Positions 8,775-17,754 are shown, counted from the stretch's first letter. The stretch: 64,000 bases of DNA from Aquimarina sp. U1-2 (GCF_017897595.1 NZ_JAGKIK010000001.1:583687-647686), one strand, 5' to 3'. Notes: a model not told the origin generated them from the sequence alone. Made by a program: numbers and translations.

Positions 8775-9797
8775 ATGAAAACAAGGAATAAAACTTTGAC
8801 AATGCTAAGTCTAATACTCGTAGCAACATTAGCAACCTATGCACAACAATCGTATAACAATTTAAACTCAAAAAAGATGAAAAATTTAACAAAGACAACA
8901 ACTATTACAAAAGAAAAAATCAATTTTAAAAGAGATGGTTTAAACTTGGTCGGTCACTTATTTAAGCCTACAAATTTTGACCCAATGTTGCAGTATCCTG
9001 CACTAATCGTTCAGGGTTCTGTATCATCCGTAAAAGAAATGATGCCTGACAATTATTCACAGTTACTCGCAAAAGAAGGTTTTGTGGTTATTGATTTTGA
9101 TTATGCCAGCTGGGGCGAAAGCGATGGTTTACCCAGACAAAATGAAAGTGTAGATGGTAAACTTAAAGACCTTAAAGCTGCTGTGACCTACTTAGAAAAC
9201 TTACCCTACATAAATAAAATAGGAATGGTGGGCGTTTGTACCTCTGGAGGCAATGCTGCATATCTTGCCGCAGAAGATGACCGAGTAGATGCTATTGCAG
9301 CTGTTGTGCCTTGGATGTATGAGCCTGCTCTTGCAGAGCCTTTCTGGGGAAAAGAAACGTTAGATAAAAACCATCAACGTTCTTTAGAAAATAGACAACT
9401 CTTTAAGACTACTGGTAAAAATGAAAAAACACAGATATTCACCAACACCACAGAAGTTGAAGGTTTCAATTTTACACCTGGTGAATATTACTTTGACAAA
9501 AGCCGTGGTGGTGCTATAGAAAACTGGAAAAATGAAGTTTCCTGGAGTTCTTGGATAGATTGGGTAGAAAAATTCGACCCTATTAGTCAAGCCGAAAAAA
9601 TAACTGTTCCCACCCTTGTGTTTTCAACAGATGAAGCCCTTATTCCAGATCAGGCCAAAAAGTTCTACAGCTTATTAAATACAGAGAAAGAACTCGTTTG
9701 GGGAAACGGATATCATTTTAACTTCTACGATGTGTATCCTCAAATGCAACAGGCTGTAGATGCAGTTGTTCCCTTTATGAAAAAACACCTTGATTAA
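8775..9797 (+). CDS. Secreted alpha/beta hydrolase, dienelactone-hydrolase/acetyl-xylan-esterase-like
   Basis: The 340-residue product has a signal peptide (about 1-23, ending TYAQ) and an alpha/beta-hydrolase domain. FDYASWGESDG is the oxyanion-side loop. GVCTSGG is the nucleophile elbow, with a Thr-Ser-Gly context (G-x-C/S-x-G type). STDEALIPDQAKKFY carries the Asp, and the His lies in GNGYHFNFYD. This arrangement resembles YcjY/Fus-type hydrolases and DLH-like enzymes. The substrate is unknown. The gene is monocistronic, with its own class A promoter and a hairpin terminator. Confidence 0.85.
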   Translation: MKTRNKTLTMLSLILVATLATYAQQSYNNLNSKKMKNLTKTTTITKEKINFKRDGLNLVGHLFKPTNFDPMLQYPALIVQGSVSSVKEMMPDNYSQLLAKEGFVVIDFDYASWGESDGLPRQNESVDGKLKDLKAAVTYLENLPYINKIGMVGVCTSGGNAAYLAAEDDRVDAIAAVVPWMYEPALAEPFWGKETLDKNHQRSLENRQLFKTTGKNEKTQIFTNTTEVEGFNFTPGEYYFDKSRGGAIENWKNEVSWSSWIDWVEKFDPISQAEKITVPTLVFSTDEALIPDQAKKFYSLLNTEKELVWGNGYHFNFYDVYPQMQQAVDAVVPFMKKHLD

Positions 9798-9820
9798 ATC
9801 AGTAGCAGATTAATTTACAT

Positions 9821-9853
9821 AAAAATGATTTCCATAAACGGGAGTCATTTTTT
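9821..9853 (+). terminator. Rho-independent terminator after the hydrolase
   Basis: AAAAATGA pairs with TCATTTTT across a 15-base loop, followed by TTTATTT. It lies 24 bp downstream of the stop codon. Confidence 0.65.
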
Positions 9854-9926
9854 ATTTAAAGTTCTGCTTGTAAAATAATAGTTGTGTTAAATCAAGTATT
9901 GTATTATGAATAACATCATAGTAATT

Positions 9927-9982
9927 GATCACTGTAACCAATATACAGGTCAGCACTAAGGTAATTTGACTTCGTAATTTTG
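9927..9982 (+). promoter_or_regulatory. Class A operator-promoter for the 10019 SDR
   Basis: TTGATCACTG and CAGGTCAGCA have cores GATCA at 9927 and GGTCA at 9948, 21 bp apart. TAATTTTG at 9975-9982 begins 27 bp after the second core. Confidence 0.68.
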
Positions 9983-10018
9983 AAGTATCAAATAAGTTTA
10001 ATTAAAAAAATTCACAAA

Positions 10019-10876
10019 ATGGAAACAGCAAATAATAAAAGAGTGTGGTTCGTAACCGGAGCTTCTTCTGGTTTCGGCAAAGAACTCGTAAATGAAATTA
10101 CAACACGTGGCGAAATTGCCGTAGCTACCTTTAGAAAAGAAAATCAAGCACAAGAATTCACAAATTTAGATGAAGGAAAACTTGGGGTTGTGGTTGATGT
10201 TACACAAAACAACCAAATTAAAACTGGAATTGAAACGGCCATAGCACATTTCGGTAAAATTGACATTCTTGTCAATAATGCCGGTTATGGTTCTATAGGA
10301 AGTATAGAAGAAGTTTCGGAAGACGAAGTGAGACGTCAAATGGATATTAACTTAATTAGCCCTGTTAATCTCATTAAAGCGGTATTGCCTTTTATGAGAA
10401 AAGAACGCTCAGGGCATATCATCAATATCACTTCAGTAGGTGGTGTTATTGGTTTTACAGCTTCAGGTATTTATAACGCTTCAAAATTTGCGTTGGAAGG
10501 TATTGGCCACTCGCTTGTTCAACAAGTAAAACATTTAGGCATCAAAGTAACTAATGTAGAACCAGGACCTTTTAGAACAAATTGGGCCGGAGCTTCAGCA
10601 AGCTACGAGGACACAAAGATTGAAGACTACAAAGCCTCAGTAGGCGAAAACCTAGCTTGGATGAAATCTATTAATGGTAAGCAGGCCGGTGACCCTACAA
10701 AAGCAGCAAAAGCAATTTACGAAATGTCCCACTTGGATAATCCACCGTTATTATTCCCTTTAGGCGAATATGCCTACCAGGTGTTAGAGGAGCATTATCA
10801 ATTTGCTTTACAAAACCTGAAAGATGTAGCGTACTTAGGACGTCCTACTGATTTTCTTGTAGAAGCAGTTCTTTAA
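10019..10876 (+). CDS. Short-chain dehydrogenase/reductase (SDR)
   Basis: The 285-residue classical SDR has TGASSGFGKE (cofactor), NNAGYGSIG, INITSVGG (catalytic Ser), YNASK (Tyr-x-x-x-Lys) and EPGPFRTNW. It is a close paralogue of the SDR at 4296 and shares its type of promoter. The ATG at 10019 is chosen because the in-frame TTG at 9980 lies inside the -7 box. The substrate is unknown. The gene is followed by a strong terminator and then by the IS3-type insertion. Confidence 0.9.
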   Translation: METANNKRVWFVTGASSGFGKELVNEITTRGEIAVATFRKENQAQEFTNLDEGKLGVVVDVTQNNQIKTGIETAIAHFGKIDILVNNAGYGSIGSIEEVSEDEVRRQMDINLISPVNLIKAVLPFMRKERSGHIINITSVGGVIGFTASGIYNASKFALEGIGHSLVQQVKHLGIKVTNVEPGPFRTNWAGASASYEDTKIEDYKASVGENLAWMKSINGKQAGDPTKAAKAIYEMSHLDNPPLLFPLGEYAYQVLEEHYQFALQNLKDVAYLGRPTDFLVEAVL

Positions 10877-10895
10877 TTGGTAATCTAAATGTTAG

Positions 10896-10928
10896 AAAAA
10901 ACCCGCAACAGAAATGTTGTGGGTTTTT
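10896..10928 (+). terminator. Rho-independent terminator after the SDR
   Basis: AAAAACCCGCAACA pairs with TGTTGTGGGTTTTT around a GAAA tetraloop, with an A run on one side and a T run on the other, so it can work in both directions. Confidence 0.88.
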
Positions 10929-10940
10929 ACATTAGGTAAT

Positions 10941-10966
10941 TGTCTCGTCCTAAAATATCGATACAC
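10941..10966 (+). repeat. IS3 left terminal inverted repeat
   Basis: The core GTCCTAAA followed by ATCGATACA is shared with the reverse complement of the right end, with a few mismatches. Confidence 0.85.
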
Positions 10967-10980
10967 TAAATTTTAGTGTA

Positions 10981-11415
10981 ATGAATAATTCAGCAAAGAC
11001 GGGATATGTAAAACGTACCCAAAAAGATTATTCGCTTTCTTTCAAGCTCCAAGTTGTGGAAGAAATCGAATCAGGTCAATTAGATAGGCTCAACGCCCAT
11101 CTTAAGTATGGTATCCAAGCTAGATCAACTATAACCCAATGGTTAAGAAAATATGGTACCTTTGACTGGGAAAACTTATCCTTAGTTACTGTGGCAAAAA
11201 CACCTGAACAACGTATCCTAGAGCTTGAAGCAAAGATCAAATTGCTAGAAAAGCAGAAAGCCAGAGCAGAGCATTTGGCTGAGCGTGCCGACAAGAAAGC
11301 TATTATTTTTGATATGATGGTAGATCTTGCCGAGCAGGAATATAATATCCAGATCAGAAAAAACTACGCGCCCGAGTTATCGAAAAGTTCAAAACAGAAC
11401 ACAAAGAAACCATAG
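10981..11415 (+). CDS. IS3-family transposase OrfA
   Basis: The 144-residue product has an N-terminal helix-turn-helix of the IS3 OrfA type (YSLSFKLQVVEEIESGQL ... STITQWLRKYG). A leucine-rich coiled coil follows (about 78-105, ILELEAKIKLLEKQK). OrfA binds the terminal repeats and dimerises. The slippery heptamer AAAAAAC at 11358-11364 sits in frame (A AAA AAC), so some ribosomes shift by -1 into orfB to make the OrfAB transposase. Confidence 0.92.
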   Translation: MNNSAKTGYVKRTQKDYSLSFKLQVVEEIESGQLDRLNAHLKYGIQARSTITQWLRKYGTFDWENLSLVTVAKTPEQRILELEAKIKLLEKQKARAEHLAERADKKAIIFDMMVDLAEQEYNIQIRKNYAPELSKSSKQNTKKP

Positions 11416-12281
11416 TTTCCACCTGTAAGTTACTCGGGCTAGATAGACAGGTATATTATCGTAGTATTAGATCCACGGCGCACAAGCAGTCAATAGCGCA
11501 ACGAGTTGTTGCATTGGTTCAAGGTATACGCAATGTAATGCCCAGGCTTGGGACCAGAAAACTCTACCATATCTTGAAAAACGAACTTGCTACCTTGAAT
11601 GTTGGCAGGGACAAACTATTTAAAATTCTTAAAGCAAACCATATGTTGATAAAACCCAAAAAATCATACCACGTAACGACAGATTCACACCACCGGTTTA
11701 GAAAACACAAAAACAGGGTTCATAACTTAAAAGTTACCAGGCCGGAACAAGTTTGGGTCAGTGATATTACCTATGTCGGAACACGGGATAACCCCTCGTA
11801 TTTAGCTTTGGTTACTGATGCCTATTCTAAGATGATAGTAGGATACAATGTATCTAACTCCCTATCAGTAGAAGGTTCACTTAAAGCATTACAAATAGCT
11901 CTTGACAATAGAAAATATAAGAATCTTCCCCTAATACATCATTCAGATAGAGGATTACAGTATTGCTCTAATGACTATCAAAACTTATTGGTCCAGAACA
12001 ATATCCAAGCCAGTATGACTGAAAAATATGACCCTTATGAAAATGCAATAGCAGAAAGAGTCAATGGGATTTTAAAGCAAGAATTTAATGTGGATCAAAA
12101 AGTAACTAACTTCAATATCAAAACTAAATTAATTGAAGATGCAATAAAAGTTTACAATCATATCAGACCTCATCTATCCAACCATATGCTTACACCTAAA
12201 CAAATGCATCAACAAAGAGAACTAAAACCAAAACAGTATAAAACAAAAATTCTCAGAGAAGCTAGCTTCTCTGAGAATTAA
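11346..12281 (+). CDS. IS3-family transposase OrfB (DDE integrase core), made by -1 frameshift
   Basis: The -1 frame is open from just after TAA at 11343 and has no good start codon near the slippery site, which supports frameshifting as its route of expression; an internal start at 11514 is the alternative. It contains an HTH_21-like segment and the rve integrase core, with all three acidic residues in view: WVSDITYV, HHSDRGLQY and the Glu of NAIAERVNGILKQEF. The sequence is uninterrupted. The final codons overlap a 32-bp perfect palindrome. Confidence 0.92.
   Translation, partial: YPDQKKLRARVIEKFKTEHKETIVSTCKLLGLDRQVYYRSIRSTAHKQSIAQRVVALVQGIRNVMPRLGTRKLYHILKNELATLNVGRDKLFKILKANHMLIKPKKSYHVTTDSHHRFRKHKNRVHNLKVTRPEQVWVSDITYVGTRDNPSYLALVTDAYSKMIVGYNVSNSLSVEGSLKALQIALDNRKYKNLPLIHHSDRGLQYCSNDYQNLLVQNNIQASMTEKYDPYENAIAERVNGILKQEFNVDQKVTNFNIKTKLIEDAIKVYNHIRPHLSNHMLTPKQMHQQRELKPKQYKTKILREASFSEN
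11358..11364 (+). promoter_or_regulatory. Programmed -1 frameshift site (A AAA AAC)
   Basis: The heptamer AAAAAAC is in the correct register for tandem tRNA slippage from orfA to orfB. The two frames overlap from 11346 to 11415. Confidence 0.88.
12248..12279 (+). terminator. Perfect 32-bp palindrome overlapping the orfB stop
   Basis: The sequence is its own reverse complement, centred on AGCTAGCT, with 16 bp in each arm. It encodes the last residues of OrfB and ends in the stop codon. It probably ends transcription or blocks read-through in both directions. Confidence 0.7.
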
Positions 12282-12306
12282 ATAATAAATTTAATCTATC
12301 AATAAT

Positions 12307-12332
12307 CTGTATCGATTATTTAGGACTGGTCA
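12307..12332 (-). repeat. IS3 right terminal inverted repeat
   Basis: The reverse complement contains GTCCTAAA and ATCGATACAG, matching the left end. The outer end is CA, followed directly by the AAT duplication. Confidence 0.85.
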
Positions 12333-12586
12333 AATGGTCATTTTGTCTATTGTTTTTGTTAACAAAAAGGCTTTTACAGAAGGTAGCTTTGTGATGAATA
12401 TAAAACCATAAGAAAACCGAGACCAGACTTGAAGAATTGCTGTCTCGATTTCCCCTAAGTAAACTACCTCCGGGCAAGCCCATTGAGGCATTCGTTGTAA
12501 ACAATTTTTCAATTTCGAGGCAAGCCTCGGGGTATTATACACTTTGGCGGTGCCAATAAACTAACCAATTTCCTTATAAAGTATCC
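12333..12586. other. Non-coding remnant between the IS and the molybdoenzyme genes
   Basis: No convincing gene is present. Short minus-strand frames here have no recognisable domain. A GAGGC-AA-GCCTC hairpin with GGGGTATTATAC next to it (about 12518-12540) looks like a decayed repeat. Confidence 0.4.
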
Positions 12587-14869
12587 TTAACTCACCATCA
12601 TTGGCATTTTTGTAATTCGTTTTCCAGATGCGCGGCTCAATGCATTGGCTAACGCTGGAATAAAAGCCGGCACCGGTGGCTCGCCCACTCCAGTAGGTTT
12701 TACATCGCTTTCTACTAAATGCACAAATACTTTTTTAGGCGCATCAGGCATTCTGGCTATTTGGTAACCGTCAAAATTATTTTGTGCTACTCGACCGTTT
12801 TTAAAAGTGATAGCGCTGTTTAAGGCCAGGCTTGTTGCAAAAGCTGCGCCACCTTCAAATTGGGAAATCACTCTGTCACGATTTACTATCACACCACAAT
12901 CTACCGCGTAATGTACTTCCGGGATAGTAATCGTACCGCTATCATCAATGGCGACTTCGACGACACAAGCTACATAGGTCAAAAAGGAATGATGAAAGGC
13001 AATACCTTGCGCTCTTTTTCCAGAAAGGGATTTACCCCAATTAGACTTTTCCCTTGCAAGCTTTATGACATTTTTCATCCTACCCGTGCTCATCGGATAA
13101 TCTTCTTTCTTTTCGTTATAGGGTTTGATATCCCATTTGATTCCTTCGTGGTCTAGGTCGCGGTCATTCCCCAAAAGTTCAATGATATTATCTGCCGCAT
13201 CTTTCTTTCGCGCAAGAGCAATCTCATCGATCATACTACCTATCGCAAAAGAATGGTGAATGTTAGATACAGAACGTATCCAACCAATACGGGCATGGGC
13301 TTTTGCAGGTAAGGTTTCAATTCGTAAATTTTTAAAATCATACGGAATATCGACAGCACCCAAGCCAAGCTCAAAATCAGCAGGCTCTAAGGCTTCAACT
13401 ACTGATGTAGCTACAATGGATGAGAAACAAGTTTTATGGTTCCAGGCGGTCACTTTGCCTTGTGCATCAAGACCTACACGAATATTTTGGGCACTTTGAG
13501 CGTGATAAAAGTCGTGGTGAATATCATCTTCTCGGGTCCAAATGACTTTGATGGGCATTCCTGTCTTTTGAGAAAGCATTGCTGCTTCCACAATAAAATC
13601 GGGCTTAGACTTCCTACCAAAACCACCACCCAAAAGAGTCACATTTACGGTAACATTTTCAGGTTTTATTTTCAAAGCTTTAGCAACAGCTTCTTTAGCT
13701 CCTTCAGGATGTTGGGTACAGGCCAGTACTTCGCATTTCCCATCAACTACGCTTGCTACTGCTGCAGGGGGTTCAATAGTGCCGTGAGCATAAAAAGGGG
13801 CTTCAAAAGAATAATCGATGGTGTGTGATGCGCTGCTCAAATTACTGTCCACATTACCGCGTTCCATACGTGCATTACCTTTTTTAGACAGAGAACTTGT
13901 CATTTCGTTTAACTGTTTGGCACTATCAAAATTACTATTGGGTCCAAAATCCCATTCTACATTCAACGCATCTCTACCTTTAATTGCTGCCCAAGTATTT
14001 TCGGCAACTACTGAAACTCCGCCTAAAGGCACATTGATTTGAGGTGGTAGCAACCCCGAAGTCAACTCTATCACATCTAAAACGCCTGATATTGCTTTCG
14101 CGGAAGCGGCATCAAACGATTTAACCTTTCCTCCCACAACTGGACATCGGGCAATGACGGCTATCTTCATCCCATTCATCACGGCATCCATTCCGTAGAT
14201 TGCTTTTCCTGTTACTATATCTTTATTATCTACAATTGGCAATAACGTACCTATGAATTTGAAATCTTTCGGGTTTTTTAATACGAGGCTTTCAACATCT
14301 GGCATGGGGAGTTGGGAAGCGGCTTCTGCCAATGCACCATAATCCAAAGTATTGCCATTAGTAGTATTAATAACTTGATGGTTTTCTGCCCTGCATTGCG
14401 CCAGCAACACGCCCCATTGATTGGCAGCAGCTTGTATTAACAGAGCTTTTGCTGTAGCGCCGGCTTGTCGAAGCGGTTTGTAAAACATTCGAACCGAAAA
14501 AGAACCATCGGTATTTTGGTTGCCATATTTGGCTTCGTTGCCTTCTGCCTGAATGATTTTTACACGACTCCAATCAGCATCGAGTTCTTCGGCCACAACC
14601 ATAGGCAGCGACGTTCGTATGCCCTGACCCATTTCTGAACGGTGAGCAACTATGATTACCGTGCCGTCTAAATCTATTTTTAGGTAAGCATTGGGTTTAA
14701 AAACTGTTTTTAATGATTCTTGATGTTGGTTTTTAAGGTTATTTCCAAAGGCAAAATGTACGCCCAAAATCAGCCCGGTTGTGCTTATTGAGGTAACACG
14801 CAAAAACTGCCTACGGCTTACAGCAAAAATTTTAGCCTCTTGTGTTTTAGATTTTAAAAATGGGAACAT
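12587..14869 (-). CDS. Xanthine-dehydrogenase-family molybdopterin-binding large subunit (isoquinoline 1-oxidoreductase beta-like)
   Basis: The 760-residue product is the large subunit of a periplasmic molybdenum hydroxylase. A twin-arginine signal (SRRQFLRV, about residue 18) is followed by two molybdopterin-binding domains: GQGIRTSLPMVVAEEL, an AHGTIEPPAAVA substrate/cofactor segment, GGGFGRKSKPDF, and near the C terminus GVGEPPVPAFIPALANA with the catalytic Glu. I use the ATG at 14869, not a GTG at 14941 that would overlap the small subunit. It lies 16 bp downstream of the 2Fe-2S subunit. Electrons would pass to that subunit and then to the cytochrome c encoded across the divergent promoter region. 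The substrate (N-heterocycle or aldehyde) is not decidable. Confidence 0.9.
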   Translation of the reverse strand: MFPFLKSKTQEAKIFAVSRRQFLRVTSISTTGLILGVHFAFGNNLKNQHQESLKTVFKPNAYLKIDLDGTVIIVAHRSEMGQGIRTSLPMVVAEELDADWSRVKIIQAEGNEAKYGNQNTDGSFSVRMFYKPLRQAGATAKALLIQAAANQWGVLLAQCRAENHQVINTTNGNTLDYGALAEAASQLPMPDVESLVLKNPKDFKFIGTLLPIVDNKDIVTGKAIYGMDAVMNGMKIAVIARCPVVGGKVKSFDAASAKAISGVLDVIELTSGLLPPQINVPLGGVSVVAENTWAAIKGRDALNVEWDFGPNSNFDSAKQLNEMTSSLSKKGNARMERGNVDSNLSSASHTIDYSFEAPFYAHGTIEPPAAVASVVDGKCEVLACTQHPEGAKEAVAKALKIKPENVTVNVTLLGGGFGRKSKPDFIVEAAMLSQKTGMPIKVIWTREDDIHHDFYHAQSAQNIRVGLDAQGKVTAWNHKTCFSSIVATSVVEALEPADFELGLGAVDIPYDFKNLRIETLPAKAHARIGWIRSVSNIHHSFAIGSMIDEIALARKKDAADNIIELLGNDRDLDHEGIKWDIKPYNEKKEDYPMSTGRMKNVIKLAREKSNWGKSLSGKRAQGIAFHHSFLTYVACVVEVAIDDSGTITIPEVHYAVDCGVIVNRDRVISQFEGGAAFATSLALNSAITFKNGRVAQNNFDGYQIARMPDAPKKVFVHLVESDVKPTGVGEPPVPAFIPALANALSRASGKRITKMPMMVS

Positions 14870-14885
14870 ATCTGGTAATTTTTTA

Positions 14886-15344
14886 TTATGATTTTGAAGC
14901 TGCTGTTTTGATAGCCTCTTTAATTCGCGTATACGTCCCACAACGGCAAAGATTTCCTGCCATTGCTATTTCAATATCTTCATCTGAAGGATTTGGATTG
15001 TTGTTCAATAACGATGCAGCAGCCATTATTTGTCCGGGTTGGCAGTATCCACATTGCGGTACTATGTGATCTATCCAGGCTTCTTGGACTGGGTGAGAAC
15101 CATCTTCTGACAAACCCTCGATAGTGGTAATTTCACCAGAGGTTGCTGCAGCAACGGGTAAGCTACACGAGCGCACGGCAGTACCATTCAAGTGTACGGT
15201 ACAGGCACCGCAGAGCGCACGGCCGCAACCAAATTTGGTACCCTTCATATTAAGCGCATCCCGCAAAACCCAGAGCAATGGTGTGTCTTCAGCTACGTTT
15301 ACAATTTTACTTTCCTTATTAATAGTTAAAGTGTATTCTGCCAT
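14886..15344 (-). CDS. 2Fe-2S subunit of molybdenum hydroxylase (isoquinoline 1-oxidoreductase alpha-like)
   Basis: The 152-residue product has both clusters of the family. A plant-type 2Fe-2S site lies in [17 protein letters not shown], with a fourth Cys in RSCSL. The helical-bundle cluster uses QCGYCQPGQ and NLCRCGTY. I chose the ATG at 15344 because residues from [12 protein letters not shown] match the family start. It forms an operon with the large subunit downstream. The divergent gene is cytochrome c (15549). Confidence 0.92.
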   Translation of the reverse strand: MAEYTLTINKESKIVNVAEDTPLLWVLRDALNMKGTKFGCGRALCGACTVHLNGTAVRSCSLPVAAATSGEITTIEGLSEDGSHPVQEAWIDHIVPQCGYCQPGQIMAAASLLNNNPNPSDEDIEIAMAGNLCRCGTYTRIKEAIKTAASKS

Positions 15345-15447
15345 AATATTAGTTTTGGTCTGTTGTGAAATTACCAAAAGACAACGGGTAGACTTGGTAC
15401 ATTTTTGCAGTTTTTCTAACACTTTCTAATACCACTTTATTTAAAAA

Positions 15448-15504
15448 GTATCCTTTATGTGATAAAAAGTGACGTAATCTGAAAACGGATTGCTCCTAAT
15501 TTTG
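15448..15504 (+). promoter_or_regulatory. Class B operator-promoter for cytochrome c/xdhC/mobA
   Basis: AAAAAGTATCC and AAAAAGTGACG have G positions at 15448 and 15469, 21 bp apart. TAATTTTG at 15497-15504 begins 28 bp after the second G and 52 bp before the ATG. The same geometry recurs before moaD, araC (26872), the 28870 gene and at 34643. Confidence 0.7.
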
Positions 15505-15548
15505 TTTAAGAGTTAAACCACTTCAATAACTAATAAATAGTAAAAAAA

Positions 15549-15998
15549 ATGATATCAAAGAATATTTTAATACTACCAAGCCTCTTTATCATACTGCTCT
15601 CAGAGAAGATTGAAATAAACAATGATGACTTCTTAGGCTATACTTCAGTCCTCGAGATTCAGGATCCGAAACTTAAACAAAGTATTGCACAAGGTAAAAA
15701 AGTATATACTACGTATTGTGCCTCCTGCCATCAAACTACTGGAAAAGGTGTTGCTAGAGTTTTTCCACCTTTGGCACAATCAGATTTTCTACAAAACCGT
15801 GAAGAAAGCATACGTGTAGTAAAGTATGGACAAAGTGGAAAAGTAACCGTAAACGGTAAAGTGTACAACAGCGCAATGTCACCTATGGGGCTAAACGATG
15901 AGCAAGTGGCTGATGTAATGAACTACATCTTCAATTCCTGGGGTAATAAAAACGACAACATCGTAACGGTGCAGGAGGTGGCTTCGGTAGCAAAGTGA
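15549..15998 (+). CDS. Class I cytochrome c, probable electron acceptor of the molybdenum hydroxylase
   Basis: The 149-residue product has an N-terminal membrane/signal segment, a haem site CASCH near residue 59 and an axial Met in NSAMSPMG. It is a single-haem cytochrome c of about 100 residues after the leader. Genes of isoquinoline-1-oxidoreductase-like enzymes are commonly accompanied by such cytochromes, which take electrons in the periplasm. Here it is divergent from the enzyme genes and leads the xdhC and cytidylyltransferase genes. Confidence 0.88.
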   Translation: MISKNILILPSLFIILLSEKIEINNDDFLGYTSVLEIQDPKLKQSIAQGKKVYTTYCASCHQTTGKGVARVFPPLAQSDFLQNREESIRVVKYGQSGKVTVNGKVYNSAMSPMGLNDEQVADVMNYIFNSWGNKNDNIVTVQEVASVAK

Positions 15999-16029
15999 CG
16001 CACCAAGCGCCTTGTGATAATTGAACGAG

Positions 16030-17109
16030 ATGTTAGAATTGTATTCTATAATAGAAGCGTACTATGCAGCACAAGCTAAAGGCTTGCGTTCTGTTTTAGC
16101 ATCGGTTGTGGCATTAGAAGGAAGCTCTTATCGACAGCCTGGCGTACGTATGCTACTTATTGAAGATGGTTCTATGGTAGGTGCTTTAAGCGGTGGATGT
16201 GTAGAAAAAGAAGTGCTAAGACAAGCTCAAGATGTTTTTATTAAAGGATTAAGCAAGGTAATGACCTATGAAGGGCGTTATAAATTAGGATGCAAAGGAA
16301 CACTTTATATTTTATTGGAAGAAGTAAGATTATCAACTGGATTTCGTAAGATTTTTTATAAACAATACGTCTCTGATCAAAAATGGAACTTACACTCTTT
16401 TTTTAACAGGAGTAATGACAAGCCCGAAGCAATGGGAACCTATCTCGTATTTTCAAATTTAGGTATTTACGGATTTTCAGGAACTGTAAACTATAACTAC
16501 AAACCCTATTTCTTTAATGTAATTCCAAAAAAGACATTACTCCTTGAGATAGTTATAGGAACATATGAAGTTTCATTATTTAGCCAGAAAATGAAACCAC
16601 CTTATCAGCTTTATATTTTTGGTTCAGAACACGATGCTCATATCCTAGCTAAGGTAGCCGTTACTTTAGGATGGCATGTTAGTATCATACGTTATCCTGA
16701 AAGTTCAAAAATTCTTGTTGAAGGCGAAGATAATTATAGGGTAAGAGAGATTGCTCCATCTGATTTGAAACAGGTCAAATTCTCTCAAAAAAGTGCCGTA
16801 GTCTTAATGACACACAGTTTTTCAAAAGATTTGGCTTACCTACTTGAGTTAGAAAAACACAACTTTGAATATTTAGGTATTCTGGGGCCTGTACATCGTA
16901 GAGAAGAATTATTACAAGAATGCTTAGAACGTGGAATGCTACCAGAGGAAGACTTTCTCGAAAAAATTTATGCCCCGGTAGGTTTAGATTTAGGCGCAGA
17001 GACCCCACAGGAAATTGCTTATGCCATCGTTGCTGAAATCCTGGCTGTTAAAAATAAAAGAGAACCCAAATCTCTTAGACAAAAAACCGGAAGTATTCAC
17101 GTCATTTAA
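16030..17109 (+). CDS. XdhC/CoxI-family maturation factor
   Basis: The 359-residue product has the XdhC N-terminal domain (VVALEGSSYRQPGVRMLL, GALSGGCVE) and the XdhC Rossmann domain (LYIFGSEHDAHILAKVAVTLGWHV, ILGPVHRREELL, GLDLGAETPQEIAYAIVAEI). These proteins bind molybdopterin cofactor, promote its sulfuration and deliver it to XDH-family enzymes. An in-frame TTG at 16021 is an alternative start; the ATG at 16030 fits the family. It is followed 14 bp later by a MobA-like gene and supports maturation of the enzyme at 12587-15344. Confidence 0.88.
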   Translation: MLELYSIIEAYYAAQAKGLRSVLASVVALEGSSYRQPGVRMLLIEDGSMVGALSGGCVEKEVLRQAQDVFIKGLSKVMTYEGRYKLGCKGTLYILLEEVRLSTGFRKIFYKQYVSDQKWNLHSFFNRSNDKPEAMGTYLVFSNLGIYGFSGTVNYNYKPYFFNVIPKKTLLLEIVIGTYEVSLFSQKMKPPYQLYIFGSEHDAHILAKVAVTLGWHVSIIRYPESSKILVEGEDNYRVREIAPSDLKQVKFSQKSAVVLMTHSFSKDLAYLLELEKHNFEYLGILGPVHRREELLQECLERGMLPEEDFLEKIYAPVGLDLGAETPQEIAYAIVAEILAVKNKREPKSLRQKTGSIHVI

Positions 17110-17123
17110 AATAAGACATTCAG

Positions 17124-17735
17124 ATGATAGTAGCCATATTGGTTTTAGCAGCAGGAGCATCGAGTAGAATGGGGCAACCAAAACAGCTGTTACAATGGAA
17201 AGGCACCACCCTAATACGGCAAGCAATGATACAGGCATTGTCTTGTGAAGCAACCAAAACTTATGTTGTTACCGGTGCCTACCATAATGAAGTATGGCAA
17301 AACATCGAGAACTTTCCTATCGAACAGGTCCATAATCCAAACTGGAAAGACGGTTTAGCCAGCTCGATTCGTATTGGTATTGAAGCCATTGAAAAATGCT
17401 CGCATTATAATGAGGGTGTCGTCATAAAATTAGTAGACCAGCCTGCGGTAGATTTTGTATACCTAAATAGAATCATTAAAAAAGCCAAAAAATTATCGCA
17501 TCAAATTATAGCTACAGCATACAACAATACCCTTGGAATACCAGCACTTTTTAAGAGATCGATGTTTGAAGGCCTTAAAAGTCTTGAGGGTGACGTGGGT
17601 GCTTCCTCAATTATTAAGGCGAATCAATCTGTGACGCATATTGTAAAACCTAAAGAACATTTTTGGGATATGGATACGCCAGAAGAATATAAATTTCGTT
17701 TAAACGAATTAATAAGTGAAAATACGGTTAGCTAA
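17124..17735 (+). CDS. MobA/MocA-like nucleotidyltransferase (molybdenum cofactor cytidylyltransferase type)
   Basis: The 203-residue product is a GT-A fold nucleotidyltransferase: LVLAAGASSRMGQPKQLL at the N terminus, VVTGAYHNEV, the KLVDQPAVD metal/nucleotide segment and the DMDTPEEYKF C-terminal motif. Members beside xdhC usually turn Mo-molybdopterin into the dinucleotide (MCD) form used by hydroxylases of the XDH family. It is the last gene of the cytochrome c/xdhC operon. Confidence 0.87.
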   Translation: MIVAILVLAAGASSRMGQPKQLLQWKGTTLIRQAMIQALSCEATKTYVVTGAYHNEVWQNIENFPIEQVHNPNWKDGLASSIRIGIEAIEKCSHYNEGVVIKLVDQPAVDFVYLNRIIKKAKKLSHQIIATAYNNTLGIPALFKRSMFEGLKSLEGDVGASSIIKANQSVTHIVKPKEHFWDMDTPEEYKFRLNELISENTVS

Positions 17736-17754
17736 AATTTCAATATCAGATTTT

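Larger units (their letters stand above)
10941..12332 (+). mobile_element. Complete IS3-family insertion sequence (1392 bp)
   Basis: The element carries orfA and orfB in the usual -1 arrangement between imperfect terminal inverted repeats at 10941-10966 and 12307-12332. It begins TG and ends CA. It is flanked by a 3-bp target duplication, AAT at 10938-10940 and AAT at 12333-12335. All parts are intact, so it is probably a recent and active insertion. Confidence 0.93.

Noticed and set aside
12329..12345. GGTCA repeats at the right edge of the IS (12328 and 12336) as a class A operator cut by the insertion
   Set aside because: No second core at 21 bp and no -7 box at 27 bp, even after joining the flanks without the IS. 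One of the two copies belongs to the terminal repeat.
12316..12542. Minus-strand frames of 62 and 70 codons
   Set aside because: They overlap each other, have no domain and no promoter, and lie in a remnant with repeat-like sequence.
14870..14941. Longer form of the molybdopterin subunit from GTG at 14941
   Set aside because: It would overlap the small subunit and place the twin-arginine signal far from the N terminus.
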